A DNA stretch of 64,000 nt from NCBI GenBank assembly GCA_021777225.1, contig JAJYDQ010000003.1, forward strand, positions 26,927 to 90,926, given 5' to 3'. A program made the position numbers and the translations under genes. Numbering within the stretch: the first letter of the stretch is position 1; each line of letters starts with the position of its first letter. Positions 1 to 9,718 of the stretch are shown in pieces. The stretch comes from Deltaproteobacteria bacterium (GTDB taxonomy: Bacteria; Desulfobacterota; Desulfomonilia; Desulfomonilales; Desulfomonilaceae). Below the pieces are notes generated by a model. It searched no databases. It was not told where the DNA came from and saw nothing but the letters and a program-made list of their open reading frames with translations.

Positions 1-638
<638 letters not shown>

Positions 639-688
639 TTAAATTGTTAATAAATTGCAGATGATTGACAGGATCTTGGGCCAAACGA

Positions 689-979
689 TTAAGATTCGAC
701 CAGCCCAAGGATGTCGTCTTCACGCATAATAAGTAATTCTATGCCTTCGACTTTGATCTCAGACCCGGAATACTTATTGAATATAACGGTATCGCCTTCC
801 TTGAGTTCAAGAGGAATAACCTTACCATCTTCGGTTTTTTTACCTTTACCCACGGCGATGATTTTGCCTTGCTGGGGTTTTTCCTTGGCAGAGTCGGGCA
901 GAATTATACCGCCCTTGGTCACTTCCTCTGATTCGACCCTCTCGACGAGGATTCGATCATAAAGAGGACGAAATTTCAT
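689..979 (-). CDS. groES: Co-chaperonin GroES
   Basis: Ten-kDa lid of the GroEL folding chamber. The 96-residue protein has the normal family length and pattern: N-terminal [15 protein letters not shown], the mobile-loop segment around [18 protein letters not shown], the G-D-x-V-I-F-x-K-Y core near residues 62-70, and the end ILGLVES. The ATG has a strong GGAGG eight bases upstream. It is the first gene of the groES-groEL operon. Heat-shock control by HrcA is inferred from the CIRCE element 60 bases upstream of the start. Confidence 0.98.
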   Translation of the reverse strand: MKFRPLYDRILVERVESEEVTKGGIILPDSAKEKPQQGKIIAVGKGKKTEDGKVIPLELKEGDTVIFNKYSGSEIKVEGIELLIMREDDILGLVES

Positions 980-1038
980 GATATAACCTCCAAATGCTTT
1001 CTTTTTAGTATAAAACTATGTAGAGCGCTAGACGCTTG

Positions 1039-1065
1039 TTAGCACTCTCTACATATGAGTGCCAA
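1039..1065 (-). promoter_or_regulatory. CIRCE operator (HrcA binding site) of groES-groEL
   Basis: On the plus strand the site reads TTAGCACTC, nine spacer bases, then GAGTGCCAA. The consensus is TTAGCACTC-N9-GAGTGCTAA, so one base differs. It lies 60 bases upstream of groES. A TTGACA hexamer on the minus strand (1084-1079) sits just beyond it and could be the -35 element, but no convincing -10 is at the right spacing. HrcA repression is established for this element; hrcA itself is not in the window. Confidence 0.92.
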
Positions 1066-1118
1066 TCATCGATCAGTTTGTCAACCCCTTCACCTACAAA
1101 ATTTAAAGGAAGGCAAAA

Positions 1119-1568
1119 ATGAAAACCGAATTGATTTGCCCCAGATGCGGTTTCGTAATGTCAATCTACAAAAATCCACTACCAACAGTAGACATCGTGA
1201 TAAGCAATCAAGGCGGGATAGTCCTCATAAGCAGAAAAAACGCTCCATTTGGTTGGGCATTACCCGGAGGGTTCGTCGATTATGGCGAATCCGTGGAAGA
1301 GGCGGCCCTCAGAGAAGCTAAGGAAGAAACATCTCTCGATATACATAATCTGAAATTACTGGGAGTTTATTCCTCAAAGGACAGAGACCCAAGACATCAC
1401 AGCATTTCTACAGTATTTTCAGCACAAAGCGATGGTATTCCCTGTGCAGGAGACGATGCGGCGAGAGTTCAGGTCTTTCAAAAAGACAATCTCCCCCAAA
1501 AACTGGCTTTCGATCATGCGGAGATTATCGTGGACTATTTTCGATCATGCTCGGATTTTCTATCATGA
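1119..1568 (+). CDS. Nudix hydrolase, ADP-ribose pyrophosphatase-like, with N-terminal Zn-ribbon motif
   Basis: Small cytosolic pyrophosphohydrolase acting on a nucleoside diphosphate linked to some moiety; the substrate cannot be read from sequence. The Nudix box is at residues 51-73 with G51, E57, R65-E66 and E69-E70 present. The late glycine of the consensus is replaced by serine (EETSL). The N-terminus has CPRCG, one half of a zinc-ribbon, as in some NADH-pyrophosphatase-like proteins. AAGGAAGG precedes the ATG. It is divergent from groES and stands alone, 104 bases ahead of ahbC. Family assignment is good; ADP-ribose or NADH specificity is a guess. Confidence 0.85.
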   Translation: MKTELICPRCGFVMSIYKNPLPTVDIVISNQGGIVLISRKNAPFGWALPGGFVDYGESVEEAALREAKEETSLDIHNLKLLGVYSSKDRDPRHHSISTVFSAQSDGIPCAGDDAARVQVFQKDNLPQKLAFDHAEIIVDYFRSCSDFLS

Positions 1569-1672
1569 TAGCGTTTTTGAGCCAATTTGGATCAAGCCTT
1601 TGCGCTTCGGAGTTGCAAGATTGTTAATCACTGTCTAATATCTCCAGTATTGTATCCATTAGGAGTCACTTA

Positions 1673-2857
1673 ATGATCGGAGTATCAAAGCTTTACTGTG
1701 GCGCTGTGGAGGCGTCGGACCCTTTACGCTATGGACGAATGTCCAAGGACCTGCCTTCACACCTGCTTCAGTTTTCCAAGGATAAGAAGCCGGTAGTAGT
1801 CTGGAATGTCACTCAACGGTGTAATTTGAAATGTGTTCACTGTTATTCGCGTTCTGAGGACAAGAAATATTTGAATGAACTTTCTACCGATGAAGGTATT
1901 CAACTGCTTGACGATTTAGCTCGATTTGGTTCTCCTGTAGTTCTCTTTTCCGGGGGTGAACCGCTGATTCGGCCAGACATTCTGAAGTTGATTCAGCACG
2001 CTACGGTTTCCGGCATGAGAGCGGTTCTCTCAACCAACGGGACATTGATCGATGAGCGTATGGCCACCAAACTCAAAGATATTGGATTATCATACGTGGG
2101 AATAAGTCTGGACGGCCTGCAAGAGGTTCACGACTCATTCAGGGGTGTAGCAGGGACGTTTGAACGCGTCTTGAGGGCCATAAACAACTGCAAGGCTGCT
2201 GGGCTTAAAGTAGGGCTTAGGTTCACAATCAACAAAAGAAATTTTCAGGAAATCGACGGGATATTCAATCTTGTGGATGACCTTCAGATCCCCAGAATCT
2301 GTTTTTATCATCTAGTTTATGCGGGTAGAGGCGCAGATCTCATGAAGGAGGACTTGGACCACGAGCAAACCAGAAAAGTGGTCGATCTGATAATTGATAG
2401 GACTATGGCTCTTCACGGGAAAGGTATGAACGTTGAAGTTCTGACAGTGGATAACCACGCTGATGGACCTTATATTTACCTTAGACTCTTAAAAGAGAAC
2501 CCTGATCGCGCCGGGCAAGTCCTTGAGTTACTCCAGATGAATGAGGGAAACAGTTCTGGCCGAGGGATTGGCTGCGTGTCTTGGGATGGAACCGTCCACG
2601 CTGACCAGTTCTGGAGACATCACAGTTTTGGCAATATTCGGCATAGCCCGTTTAGCAAGATTTGGACAAACCCAAACGATGAACTCATGCAGAGGCTCAA
2701 ACAGAAAAAAAATTTTGTTCGTGGGCGTTGCGCGTCATGTAAATGGCTGGATATTTGTGGTGGAAATTTCAGGGTTCGGGCAGAAGCCGCTCTAGGGGAT
2801 CTCTGGGCGCCGGACCCGGCATGTTACCTGACTGATAAAGAAATTGGAAATAATTAG
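1673..2857 (+). CDS. ahbC: 12,18-didecarboxysiroheme deacetylase (radical SAM, AhbC)
   Basis: Radical SAM enzyme of the siroheme-dependent heme pathway, which removes the two acetate side chains of didecarboxysiroheme to give Fe-coproporphyrin III. C50, C54 and C57 form the CxxxCxxC [4Fe-4S]/SAM motif (TQRCNLKCVHCYS), followed by the GGEP motif (FSGGEPL). The C-terminus is cysteine-rich (RCASCKWLDICGGN), typical of auxiliary-cluster proteins. The N-terminus MIGVSKLYCGAVEASDPLRY matches my memory of AhbC from sulfate reducers and differs from AhbD. AhbB and HemL lie 24 kb away, which supports the pathway. A heme d1-type NirJ role is the main alternative but less likely without nir genes. Confidence 0.85.
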   Translation: MIGVSKLYCGAVEASDPLRYGRMSKDLPSHLLQFSKDKKPVVVWNVTQRCNLKCVHCYSRSEDKKYLNELSTDEGIQLLDDLARFGSPVVLFSGGEPLIRPDILKLIQHATVSGMRAVLSTNGTLIDERMATKLKDIGLSYVGISLDGLQEVHDSFRGVAGTFERVLRAINNCKAAGLKVGLRFTINKRNFQEIDGIFNLVDDLQIPRICFYHLVYAGRGADLMKEDLDHEQTRKVVDLIIDRTMALHGKGMNVEVLTVDNHADGPYIYLRLLKENPDRAGQVLELLQMNEGNSSGRGIGCVSWDGTVHADQFWRHHSFGNIRHSPFSKIWTNPNDELMQRLKQKKNFVRGRCASCKWLDICGGNFRVRAEAALGDLWAPDPACYLTDKEIGNN

Positions 2858-2929
2858 CGCGTAATTTGTCGTTGGTACGGTCCCAGACCGAGGCTATTAC
2901 ATTTTGTTCCTGAACATAAGGAAATATCT

Positions 2930-3691
2930 ATGCTGCTGGGTGGTCACGTCCGAAAGTCAGATGACATAGTATTCCTCAAAGAAAATGGATTTGACTTCGG
3001 AGAAGTGGTCCTGAAAGACATTGATGCCAGGCATTACTGGAGCGGCCTGGACGTTCATCAACTTACAGGGCCGGATTTCAGGCTTATCGCTCATGGGCCT
3101 CGCGAGGGAGACCCAACCAGTTTGACAAACCTTTGGGAAAATTACCATCCTGCTCTGAGAGCGACCATTGACACTACGGCCCTGATCAACGCGAATTTTT
3201 TAACGGTGCATCTTTGGATGGATCCGCGTTACGTTTCAGGACATCAAATCATAGAGAAAAAAAAAGCATTCAAGGATCTTTTTCTATACGCTGGGAGCAA
3301 GGGGATTACATTGAGTCTGGAAAATCTGTCTGAAACTGCCTCCAACCTCGCCTATGCGCTTGATGAAATTCTCAGCCCCTCGATTACACTGGACATTGGT
3401 CATGGACAATTGTTGACACTGTCGAACACATCATTTGAAATTATTGCTCAACTTTCCGGAAAAATTCAGCATGTTCATGCACACGACAATTCAGGCGGTA
3501 AAGGTGTAAAAGATGACCTGCATTTGCCGATTGGTGATGGTATCATCGATTTCGAAGCTGTTTTAAAGGCGCTTCTAGCTTCCGGCTATAACAATACAAT
3601 AACCCTGGAACTGAAACGCCACGAATTGCTTGTCTCCAGACAGCGACTGGTAAGTATCATTGAACGAGTCGTGGCGAACTTGGCTACATGA
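2930..3691 (+). CDS. Sugar phosphate isomerase/epimerase-like TIM-barrel protein
   Basis: Member of the AP-endonuclease-2/xylose isomerase-like TIM-barrel superfamily, 253 residues. Candidate metal ligands are visible in order: E in LSLENLS (about residue 126), D and H in LDIGHG (about 155), HVHAHDN (about 181) and E in LELK near the end. Such enzymes isomerise or epimerise sugars, or cut DNA at abasic sites; the short sequence and the missing endonuclease IV signatures favour a small-molecule role. AAGGAA precedes the ATG. It follows ahbC by 72 bases and may be cotranscribed. The substrate is unknown. Confidence 0.7.
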   Translation: MLLGGHVRKSDDIVFLKENGFDFGEVVLKDIDARHYWSGLDVHQLTGPDFRLIAHGPREGDPTSLTNLWENYHPALRATIDTTALINANFLTVHLWMDPRYVSGHQIIEKKKAFKDLFLYAGSKGITLSLENLSETASNLAYALDEILSPSITLDIGHGQLLTLSNTSFEIIAQLSGKIQHVHAHDNSGGKGVKDDLHLPIGDGIIDFEAVLKALLASGYNNTITLELKRHELLVSRQRLVSIIERVVANLAT

Positions 3692-3741
3692 TATGGCTTT
3701 AGCTGATGTTACGGTTCTATCGATTCGGAAAGAGGGATCAC

Positions 3742-4275
3742 ATGAAATTGGAGAAAAGTTTCAAGGAAATGACGATATCGGGTCTGGCCTCGGATTCTAG
3801 AAATATGCAGCCTGTTGTTATCCTCCGTGAAAAGGGAGGGGATCGGGAATTATATATCTGGATTGGTCCTGTCGAAGCCATGGCGTTGCAAAGAGCCATT
3901 TCCAAAGAAGTTTTTCAACGGCCCTTAACCCATGAATTACTTCGAAATGTGATCGAAAAAACCGGATCGCACATCGAACACATAGAAATCGATGATTTGA
4001 AGGAACATACATATTATGCGACGATTTATATCAAGACCGCCGATTCAAAGTTGATTACTGTAGACGCCAGACCTTCTGATTCACTGGTTCTGGCGACCTG
4101 GGCCGGGGTTGCTATATTTGTCAACGAAGAAGTCATAGAAGGAATGTCCGATTCCGAACAGATTGATGAACCCAAAACTAAATTAGTACTCACTCAGGAT
4201 GATGTTGAACGAACAGATGAAGAGCTTACCAAGATTTTGGAACGAATGAACCCTGATGACCTTGGCAACGCTTGA
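3742..4275 (+). CDS. Bifunctional nuclease family protein (DUF151/BFN domain)
   Basis: The BFN (DUF151) domain fills most of the protein: an N-terminal half with PVVILREKGGDRELYIWIG and a second half with DARPSDSLVLATWAGVAIFV, which holds the conserved A-R-P-S-D-A/S core. Family members have been reported to have DNase and RNase activity, but the physiological role is generally unknown. The start is taken at ATG 3742 (MKLEKSFKEM), because GAGGGATC lies just before it. An upstream in-frame ATG at 3706 has no ribosome site. An acidic C-terminal tail follows the domain. It is 50 bases behind the isomerase-like gene. Confidence 0.82.
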   Translation: MKLEKSFKEMTISGLASDSRNMQPVVILREKGGDRELYIWIGPVEAMALQRAISKEVFQRPLTHELLRNVIEKTGSHIEHIEIDDLKEHTYYATIYIKTADSKLITVDARPSDSLVLATWAGVAIFVNEEVIEGMSDSEQIDEPKTKLVLTQDDVERTDEELTKILERMNPDDLGNA

Positions 4276-4439
4276 ATATCGGGTTTTTTTAGTTTCTTTT
4301 TCGATCAGAGTGTTTTCCGCGCTTGACATGTTCCAGAAAACCAGTCCACATTTCTCGCCAATCATGACAACCTTGTCTGCAAAATCAAAGAAATTGAAAC
4401 GCGTTGACAGACTAATGACCTTAGTAGAATCTGAAAGTC

Positions 4440-5894
4440 ATGTTGGGCGTTAAACCCAAATCGACGGCCAAAAGATCAGCAGGCATAGGCGCTGGTCCGT
4501 TTAGGCTTCTGAAATATTTCATCCTTTCAGGTTTTACGGTCATTGCCGTCGTCACGCTATTATTGGGCGCGTTTTTGTACACCCGTAGCGTGGACACTCT
4601 TCTTAAAGGGGCGGAAAATTACGCTCGCCTCCTTGCAGAGAATCTCAATTACAATATTTTCGTAGGATTTTATGCCCCGCTAAAAGCTCGGGGATTGAGC
4701 ATGGACCTCAGAAAATGGGACCAATTCGGCGCACTTGATTCATTGATTAAGGACTTCACTTACGGGCTTCGCATTGATCGGATAAAGATCATCGATAAAA
4801 ACAAAAAAATCGTATACAGCACTGATTATGATTTGATTGGGAAATATGAGCCGGAAAATCAGGCTGTCGACGAAGCTCTGCTCAATGGAAAAGATCAGAC
4901 CAGGATCAGGCGGGGAAAAAGATCGGCGACGAACTGGTACGGCGTCTGGCAGGCTGACACATATTACCCGTTAAGAGAAGGGACCGGAAACTATTGGATG
5001 TTGGGGGCCATATACGGAGTCATCCAGATAACTCAAGACGTAACCGACCAGTACGTAAATGTTCAGCGCTATGTCGTGATCATTCTCCTTGTCGCGAGCG
5101 GTCTTATGGCGTTTCTTTTTGTGACTCTCACCCTGATCGTCCGGCGTGGAGAGCGGATTCTCATAGAGAGAGCCGAAGAGCAGAAGTTTCTTGAGGACAA
5201 GTTACAGCAATCGGAAAAGCTAGCCTCTATTGGCCAAATGGTTGCGACTATCGCGCATGAGATACGTAATCCATTGGGAATTATAAGATCGTCTGCGGAA
5301 GTTCTAGCCAACAAGGCGAACCCGGATGTAACCAAAATCAGGAGATTCTCTAACATAATTCTGGAGGAAGCTACACGGCTTAGTTTAATCCTGACGGATT
5401 TCCTGGACTTCGCAAGGCCAAAATCTCCCGCGTCTAATCCAGTAGACGTAAGAGATATTGTGGCTCGTGTCAGGAATATTCTCGAACACGAAATCGTATC
5501 TCGAAAAGTTTCGTGGTCGGAAGCCTTTGAAGAATCGAAATATGAGCCTATAGTTATTGGTGACTCGGACCTCCTGTATCAAGCGTTTCTTAACATTATC
5601 ATGAATGCTTTTGAGTTCATGGATGAGGGAGGCTCCTTTGAGATAACCATTAAAACGGACGAATCGACTGTTGAGATAACTTTTGCGGATGATGGGCAGG
5701 GAATAAAAAAGGAAAATTTGAACAAAATATTCACACCTTTTTTCACCACTAATCAGATGGGAACAGGTTTGGGTCTTGCCGTAACGCATAACATTGTTAC
5801 AGCCCACAACGGTGAGATTAAAGTATCCAGCCAGGAAGGAGAAGGAGCGATCTTTACAATCGTTCTTCCCAGAGAAGTCAACAGCCGGGATTGA
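4440..5894 (+). CDS. Membrane sensor histidine kinase
   Basis: Two-component sensor anchored in the inner membrane. A transmembrane helix at residues 26-47 is followed by a periplasmic sensor region of about 160 residues with a Cache/PAS-like stretch (DRIKIIDKNKKIVYSTD). A second helix lies at 211-234. A short coiled linker leads to the HisKA domain with phosphorylated H273 in AHEIRNPLG. The ATPase domain has an N-box (NIIMNAFEF), DDGQGI and GTGLGLAVTHN. It ends 24 bases before an NtrC-type regulator, which is almost certainly its partner. The signal sensed cannot be deduced. Confidence 0.93.
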   Translation: MLGVKPKSTAKRSAGIGAGPFRLLKYFILSGFTVIAVVTLLLGAFLYTRSVDTLLKGAENYARLLAENLNYNIFVGFYAPLKARGLSMDLRKWDQFGALDSLIKDFTYGLRIDRIKIIDKNKKIVYSTDYDLIGKYEPENQAVDEALLNGKDQTRIRRGKRSATNWYGVWQADTYYPLREGTGNYWMLGAIYGVIQITQDVTDQYVNVQRYVVIILLVASGLMAFLFVTLTLIVRRGERILIERAEEQKFLEDKLQQSEKLASIGQMVATIAHEIRNPLGIIRSSAEVLANKANPDVTKIRRFSNIILEEATRLSLILTDFLDFARPKSPASNPVDVRDIVARVRNILEHEIVSRKVSWSEAFEESKYEPIVIGDSDLLYQAFLNIIMNAFEFMDEGGSFEITIKTDESTVEITFADDGQGIKKENLNKIFTPFFTTNQMGTGLGLAVTHNIVTAHNGEIKVSSQEGEGAIFTIVLPREVNSRD

Positions 5895-5918
5895 ATCCAG
5901 TTTCCCCGAGGTTAGAAT

Positions 5919-7283
5919 ATGCCAAACGTCCTTATAGTGGATGATGAGAGAAATTATCTTTTCGTGTTGGAGGACCTGCTCACTGATGAAGGTTATAATG
6001 TTTTTACGGCGTCATCAGGAACTGAAGCGTTGGAACTTTTGAGGGACCAGCAGATAGACACCATACTTTCGGACATTAAAATGCCTGGTATGAACGGCAT
6101 AGAACTCCTAGAAAGGGTTTTTGCCAGCGACCCCGGATTGCCTGTGATTCTAATGACCGCGTTCGCAGAAGTTGACCAAGCCGTCTCTGCAATGAAAAAG
6201 GGGGCCGTTGATCACATACAGAAACCATTTGATAACGACGACATTAAGCGTGCCGTAGCAAGGGCCATTCAAAAAAGGAGCTTGGACAAAAACCTTCGGC
6301 GAATTGACTCTACTCAATACGATCCCGTATGGGGAGCCATAATCGGCGAATCCGAGGCTATGGATCGTGTCTTCCAGATAGTGAAAAGGGTTGCCGACAC
6401 ATCAGCTACCGTGCTGATCTCCGGCGAGTCTGGGACTGGAAAGGAAGTCATAGCCAAGGCTTTGCACAAGGCGTCTTCAAGAGCTTCAAAGGCGTTTGTC
6501 TCGATTAATTGCGCAGCAATCCCTGAGACTCTGCTAGAATCAGAGTTGTTCGGTTATGAAAAAGGCGCGTTTACCGGGGCGGTGTCAACCAAACAGGGTA
6601 AGTTCGAAATTGCCGATAGTGGGGTCCTTTTTCTTGACGAAATAGGAGAAATGTCTCTCAACTTACAGGTAAAATTGTTGCGAGTCCTTCAGGAACAGGA
6701 ATTTCAAAGAGTTGGGGGAAACCGCGATATCCGTGTTGATGTACGGCTGGTCGCCGCAACCAATAAGGACCTGCGCACACAGGTAGACGCTGGATTGTTC
6801 AGGTCCGACCTGTTTTTTCGTCTAAACGTTGTGCATGTGCCAATGCCTCCATTGAGGGAACGTATGACCGACATTCCACTCTTGATTACATACTTCCTAA
6901 AAAAATTCTGTACCCGTCTGGGAAGGCAAATGCTGGAAATTCAGCCGGAAACGATGAGAGTCCTTTGTTCTTATTCATGGCCGGGGAATGTTAGGGAATT
7001 GGAAAACGCGATAGAATACGCTATTCTAATGTCTCGAGGGCACTCGATCACAGTTGAGGACCTGCCAAATCAAATTAGATCACACAAGACGCCGGATTCG
7101 AATGTTGAACTCAACTTGGAAAAAAATACCGGGCTTATGGACGCGTTGGACGCCATGGAAGAAAAGATGATCAGAGACGCTCTAAGAAAAGCCGGCGCAA
7201 TCCAGGCACAGGCGGCCAAGATTCTTGGGATCTCGAGAAGTAACTTGCAGTATAAGATGAAAAAATATGGGCTTCTTCAATAA
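5919..7283 (+). CDS. Sigma-54-dependent response regulator (NtrC/AtoC type)
   Basis: Phosphorylation-controlled activator of sigma-54 promoters. The receiver domain is at residues 1-120 with the phosphoacceptor D52 (SDIKMPG) and K102. The AAA+ domain has Walker A GESGTGKE at 169-176, the sigma-54 contact loop GAFTGA at 216-221, and Walker B FLDEIGE. A Fis-type helix-turn-helix closes the protein ([20 protein letters not shown]). Length and domain order are those of the family. It is cotranscribed with the preceding kinase. Its targets are unknown; I saw no convincing -24/-12 promoter next to it. Confidence 0.96.
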   Translation: MPNVLIVDDERNYLFVLEDLLTDEGYNVFTASSGTEALELLRDQQIDTILSDIKMPGMNGIELLERVFASDPGLPVILMTAFAEVDQAVSAMKKGAVDHIQKPFDNDDIKRAVARAIQKRSLDKNLRRIDSTQYDPVWGAIIGESEAMDRVFQIVKRVADTSATVLISGESGTGKEVIAKALHKASSRASKAFVSINCAAIPETLLESELFGYEKGAFTGAVSTKQGKFEIADSGVLFLDEIGEMSLNLQVKLLRVLQEQEFQRVGGNRDIRVDVRLVAATNKDLRTQVDAGLFRSDLFFRLNVVHVPMPPLRERMTDIPLLITYFLKKFCTRLGRQMLEIQPETMRVLCSYSWPGNVRELENAIEYAILMSRGHSITVEDLPNQIRSHKTPDSNVELNLEKNTGLMDALDAMEEKMIRDALRKAGAIQAQAAKILGISRSNLQYKMKKYGLLQ

Positions 7284-7310
7284 TTCACATGACACCAGGA
7301 TTTATGTTGG

Positions 7311-7339
7311 TTGACACCATTTATGAATTACTTTATAGA
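7311..7339 (+). promoter_or_regulatory. Predicted sigma-70 promoter for the L,D-transpeptidase gene
   Basis: TTGACA at 7311-7316, a 17-base spacer and TATAGA at 7334-7339 lie 62 bases upstream of the start at 7402. The -35 is perfect and the -10 matches four of six bases. This separates the envelope gene from the two-component operon before it. Confidence 0.6.
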
Positions 7340-7401
7340 CAATGTGATTTCAAATTGATGCGTTAGTTTTCTCTGAAATCATGGAGAAGAGGATCTTAAC
7401 C

Positions 7402-8397
7402 ATGCGGAATCTTATCAAATACGGAGTATTTATTATTTTAAGCGTAGCTGGCGCCACGTTAGCTCAAGGGCAGTACTACGATGACGGTTACTATCAGGAT
7501 GGTTCCAACGGTTACATGGAGGCGCAACAACCTTATTCTGGAAACCCGAGTCAGGGAGCTTCAAGATATCAGCAACAGCCCAATACATACCCTTCCCCAA
7601 ACTTGCAATATGATTCCAGAGACGCAGAGCGTATATTGCGCGAACAGATGGCGCGCACCACGGAATCCGACAATTCCGGGAACAATTCCCAGCAACCGGA
7701 GATTTACGACAATTATTACGGGCACCGTATGCAGGATGAGGGACAAATTCAGGGAGTTCTGGCCGACGCTCGAAACATAGGCTCTTTTATAAGGAACAAA
7801 AACGGCAAAGCGTTCATCATTATAGATAAGAGGAATTTCCAATACTATCTTTATGATAGGGAAGGTCGATTATTACGCATAGGACCGGTTGCGATAGGCA
7901 AGGGGAAAACCAGAACAGGGGCATTTGAAACACCGGTCGGTATATTTCCTATCAAGAGCAAAGTTGCAGTGGCTGACTGGGTTAGGCCAGACTGGTACTT
8001 CCTTGAGGAAGGTGAACCTATACCATCCAGGTGGGAAGATCGAAGAGTACCTGGATTCTTTAGATATAAACTGGTGTTTGACGGTTCAAGATATATTCAT
8101 TATGCCGAAGCTACCGGAGGTAGACTAACTCACGGCTGTCTAGGCCTCGATTGGCAGGATGCCGAAGCCGTGTTCCATACTCTTTCCGTGGGCTCCTATT
8201 GCATAATCGTTGACCAGGGACTCCTCACCAGACTTGCTCGCGGCGAGTTCCCACTCCCGAAACCGGCGGCGAAACCTCTTGGGCCTGAAGAAGAACCTAC
8301 CTTTACAGCAAGGGCGGAGCCTCTGCAGCCCACATCAGTCGGGGTTTCACAAGCTGTTGACAATGCGCCGCAAAAGCCCATACCCAATCTCTGGTAG
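7402..8397 (+). CDS. Exported L,D-transpeptidase (YkuD domain)
   Basis: Periplasmic enzyme family that makes 3-3 peptidoglycan cross-links or attaches proteins to peptidoglycan. From ATG 7402 the protein starts MRNLIKYGVFIILSVAGATL, a signal peptide. A Tyr/Gln/Pro-rich linker of about 100 residues follows, then a YkuD domain. Its catalytic motif is T-H-G-C-L-G at residues 243-248, with C246 as nucleophile and H235-Y-A-E upstream. The usual Arg after HGC-I/L is Gly here. GAGGATC upstream supports 7402 over the in-frame ATG at 7381. The C-terminus is proline-rich. An own promoter precedes it. Activity is likely, but the Arg change is notable. Confidence 0.88.
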   Translation: MRNLIKYGVFIILSVAGATLAQGQYYDDGYYQDGSNGYMEAQQPYSGNPSQGASRYQQQPNTYPSPNLQYDSRDAERILREQMARTTESDNSGNNSQQPEIYDNYYGHRMQDEGQIQGVLADARNIGSFIRNKNGKAFIIIDKRNFQYYLYDREGRLLRIGPVAIGKGKTRTGAFETPVGIFPIKSKVAVADWVRPDWYFLEEGEPIPSRWEDRRVPGFFRYKLVFDGSRYIHYAEATGGRLTHGCLGLDWQDAEAVFHTLSVGSYCIIVDQGLLTRLARGEFPLPKPAAKPLGPEEEPTFTARAEPLQPTSVGVSQAVDNAPQKPIPNLW

Positions 8398-8463
8398 TAG
8401 TTCCACTTTTGGGGTCGCCTTGAATTTTGCCAGCTTGATCCACATTAAACGGGTGTTCCACAA

Positions 8464-8934
8464 ATGACCCTTTCTTCAAAAATGTTTGGATTTGCTATTT
8501 TACTCTGTCTTGCAGCGGTTTGCTCTTCCTGTCTTACCGCGTCTATGCCGAAGAGTGCTCGTATGGATGATGAGGCCCAGTCCGGTCCTGAAATATCCGG
8601 GCCTTCCGCAGGCAATTCAGACAATAGCGTCGTTGGCAAATGGGAACTACTGTATCAAATTAATGACAAGGGTGAACGTCAGAACCCCAAAGACCAGACG
8701 AAAACCCAAATTGAATTCACTAACAATAGACAGGTAATATTCAACCGATTTGATAATGAAAATTCGGACAGCATGAAAAGCAGGACAGGCAAATATTCGG
8801 TTGAAAAAAACCAGATCAGCATTACTGATGACGCCGGTAATACTGTGAAGTGGCCATTTCAGATATCCGGCGACTCATTGATTATCTCCATGCCTGAAGT
8901 AAACAAGAAGTTTCATTGGAGTAGAGTCCGTTGA
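8464..8934 (+). CDS. Small secreted protein, lipocalin-like, possible lipoprotein
   Basis: I do not recognise a named family. The 156-residue protein has an N-terminal hydrophobic segment ending in AAVCSSCLTAS, which resembles a lipoprotein signal, although neither cysteine fits the lipobox perfectly. After a low-complexity linker comes a compact beta-rich domain beginning VVGKWELLYQIND and ending FHWSRVR, reminiscent of lipocalin-type 'fits-the-weight' domains. Its stop codon overlaps the TTG start of the next gene, so the two are translationally coupled. A protein of similar layout is encoded at 62293-62685. A cell-envelope role is inferred only. Confidence 0.65.
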   Translation: MTLSSKMFGFAILLCLAAVCSSCLTASMPKSARMDDEAQSGPEISGPSAGNSDNSVVGKWELLYQINDKGERQNPKDQTKTQIEFTNNRQVIFNRFDNENSDSMKSRTGKYSVEKNQISITDDAGNTVKWPFQISGDSLIISMPEVNKKFHWSRVR

Positions 8935-9665
8935 AAAGGTCTTCCTCAGTTTGTTTGAGCCTGTTGTTGTCTGTGGGACTAATTCTGACGACGTATTCCG
9001 CTTGGGCAAAGGAGCGGAGCGAAATTCTGCGATATGAGGTTTCATGGAATGGAGCAAAGGCCGGGCATGGCGATATAACAATGAAATGTGACGCCAAAAA
9101 AATGTCCGTCACTGCTCAGGCCGTATCCGACGGCGCTCTTAAAACCATACTGGAACTTTGGAGTCGAGTTCAAGCCACTTTTTCCGCAAATACATTCCAA
9201 CCGGAATCATACCGCTTTCATCTCAAGTCGAATCTGTTACGATCCGAGGTTGTAGATCTTTCATTTGACAAGAAAACTCAAACTGTTCAAGTGAACAAAC
9301 AAAGGGGAGACGAAATAGAAATTCACTCCGAGAACGCCTTGGGGCTCCGTGACCCAATAAGCGCTATTTATCTGTTGCGAAACCGCAAGGATCTCGGTAA
9401 ACCTTTGTCGGTGGATATCTACGATGGAAAAGACAAAGCCAGGCTTTTTGTTTATCCAGTGGGGCCTGAAATGATCAATATCAGAGCCGGATCATTGTCG
9501 GCCATGCGCATGGATTTACGTCTGGATAAACTCGGGCGCGAACCCATGGAAATTGCCAAGGGTAAGCTGTGGATTTCTAATGACGAGAGGAGGATTCCTC
9601 TGCTCTTAACTTCCTCACCAATTGTCGGGACTGTCCGGTTTGAACTTGTTCAGGCTCAGATGTAG
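8931..9665 (+). CDS. Exported DUF3108-family protein
   Basis: Periplasmic or outer-membrane-associated protein of unknown function. A signal peptide (LSLLLSVGLILTTYSAWA) is followed by a beta-rich domain starting EILRYEVSWNGAKAGHGDI. That segment is the start typical of DUF3108 proteins, along with a late GKLWISNDERRIPLLL. The start is TTG at 8931, overlapping the previous stop as TTGA, with GGAG at a suitable distance. It forms a two-gene unit with the preceding secreted protein. In related bacteria DUF3108 proteins are often found near envelope genes; no reaction is known to me. Confidence 0.78.
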   Translation: MKRSSSVCLSLLLSVGLILTTYSAWAKERSEILRYEVSWNGAKAGHGDITMKCDAKKMSVTAQAVSDGALKTILELWSRVQATFSANTFQPESYRFHLKSNLLRSEVVDLSFDKKTQTVQVNKQRGDEIEIHSENALGLRDPISAIYLLRNRKDLGKPLSVDIYDGKDKARLFVYPVGPEMINIRAGSLSAMRMDLRLDKLGREPMEIAKGKLWISNDERRIPLLLTSSPIVGTVRFELVQAQM

Positions 9666-9718
9666 CCAACCACTCTTGAATCTCTCACTTCAAATATCCA
9701 ATACCCTTTATTAGACAA

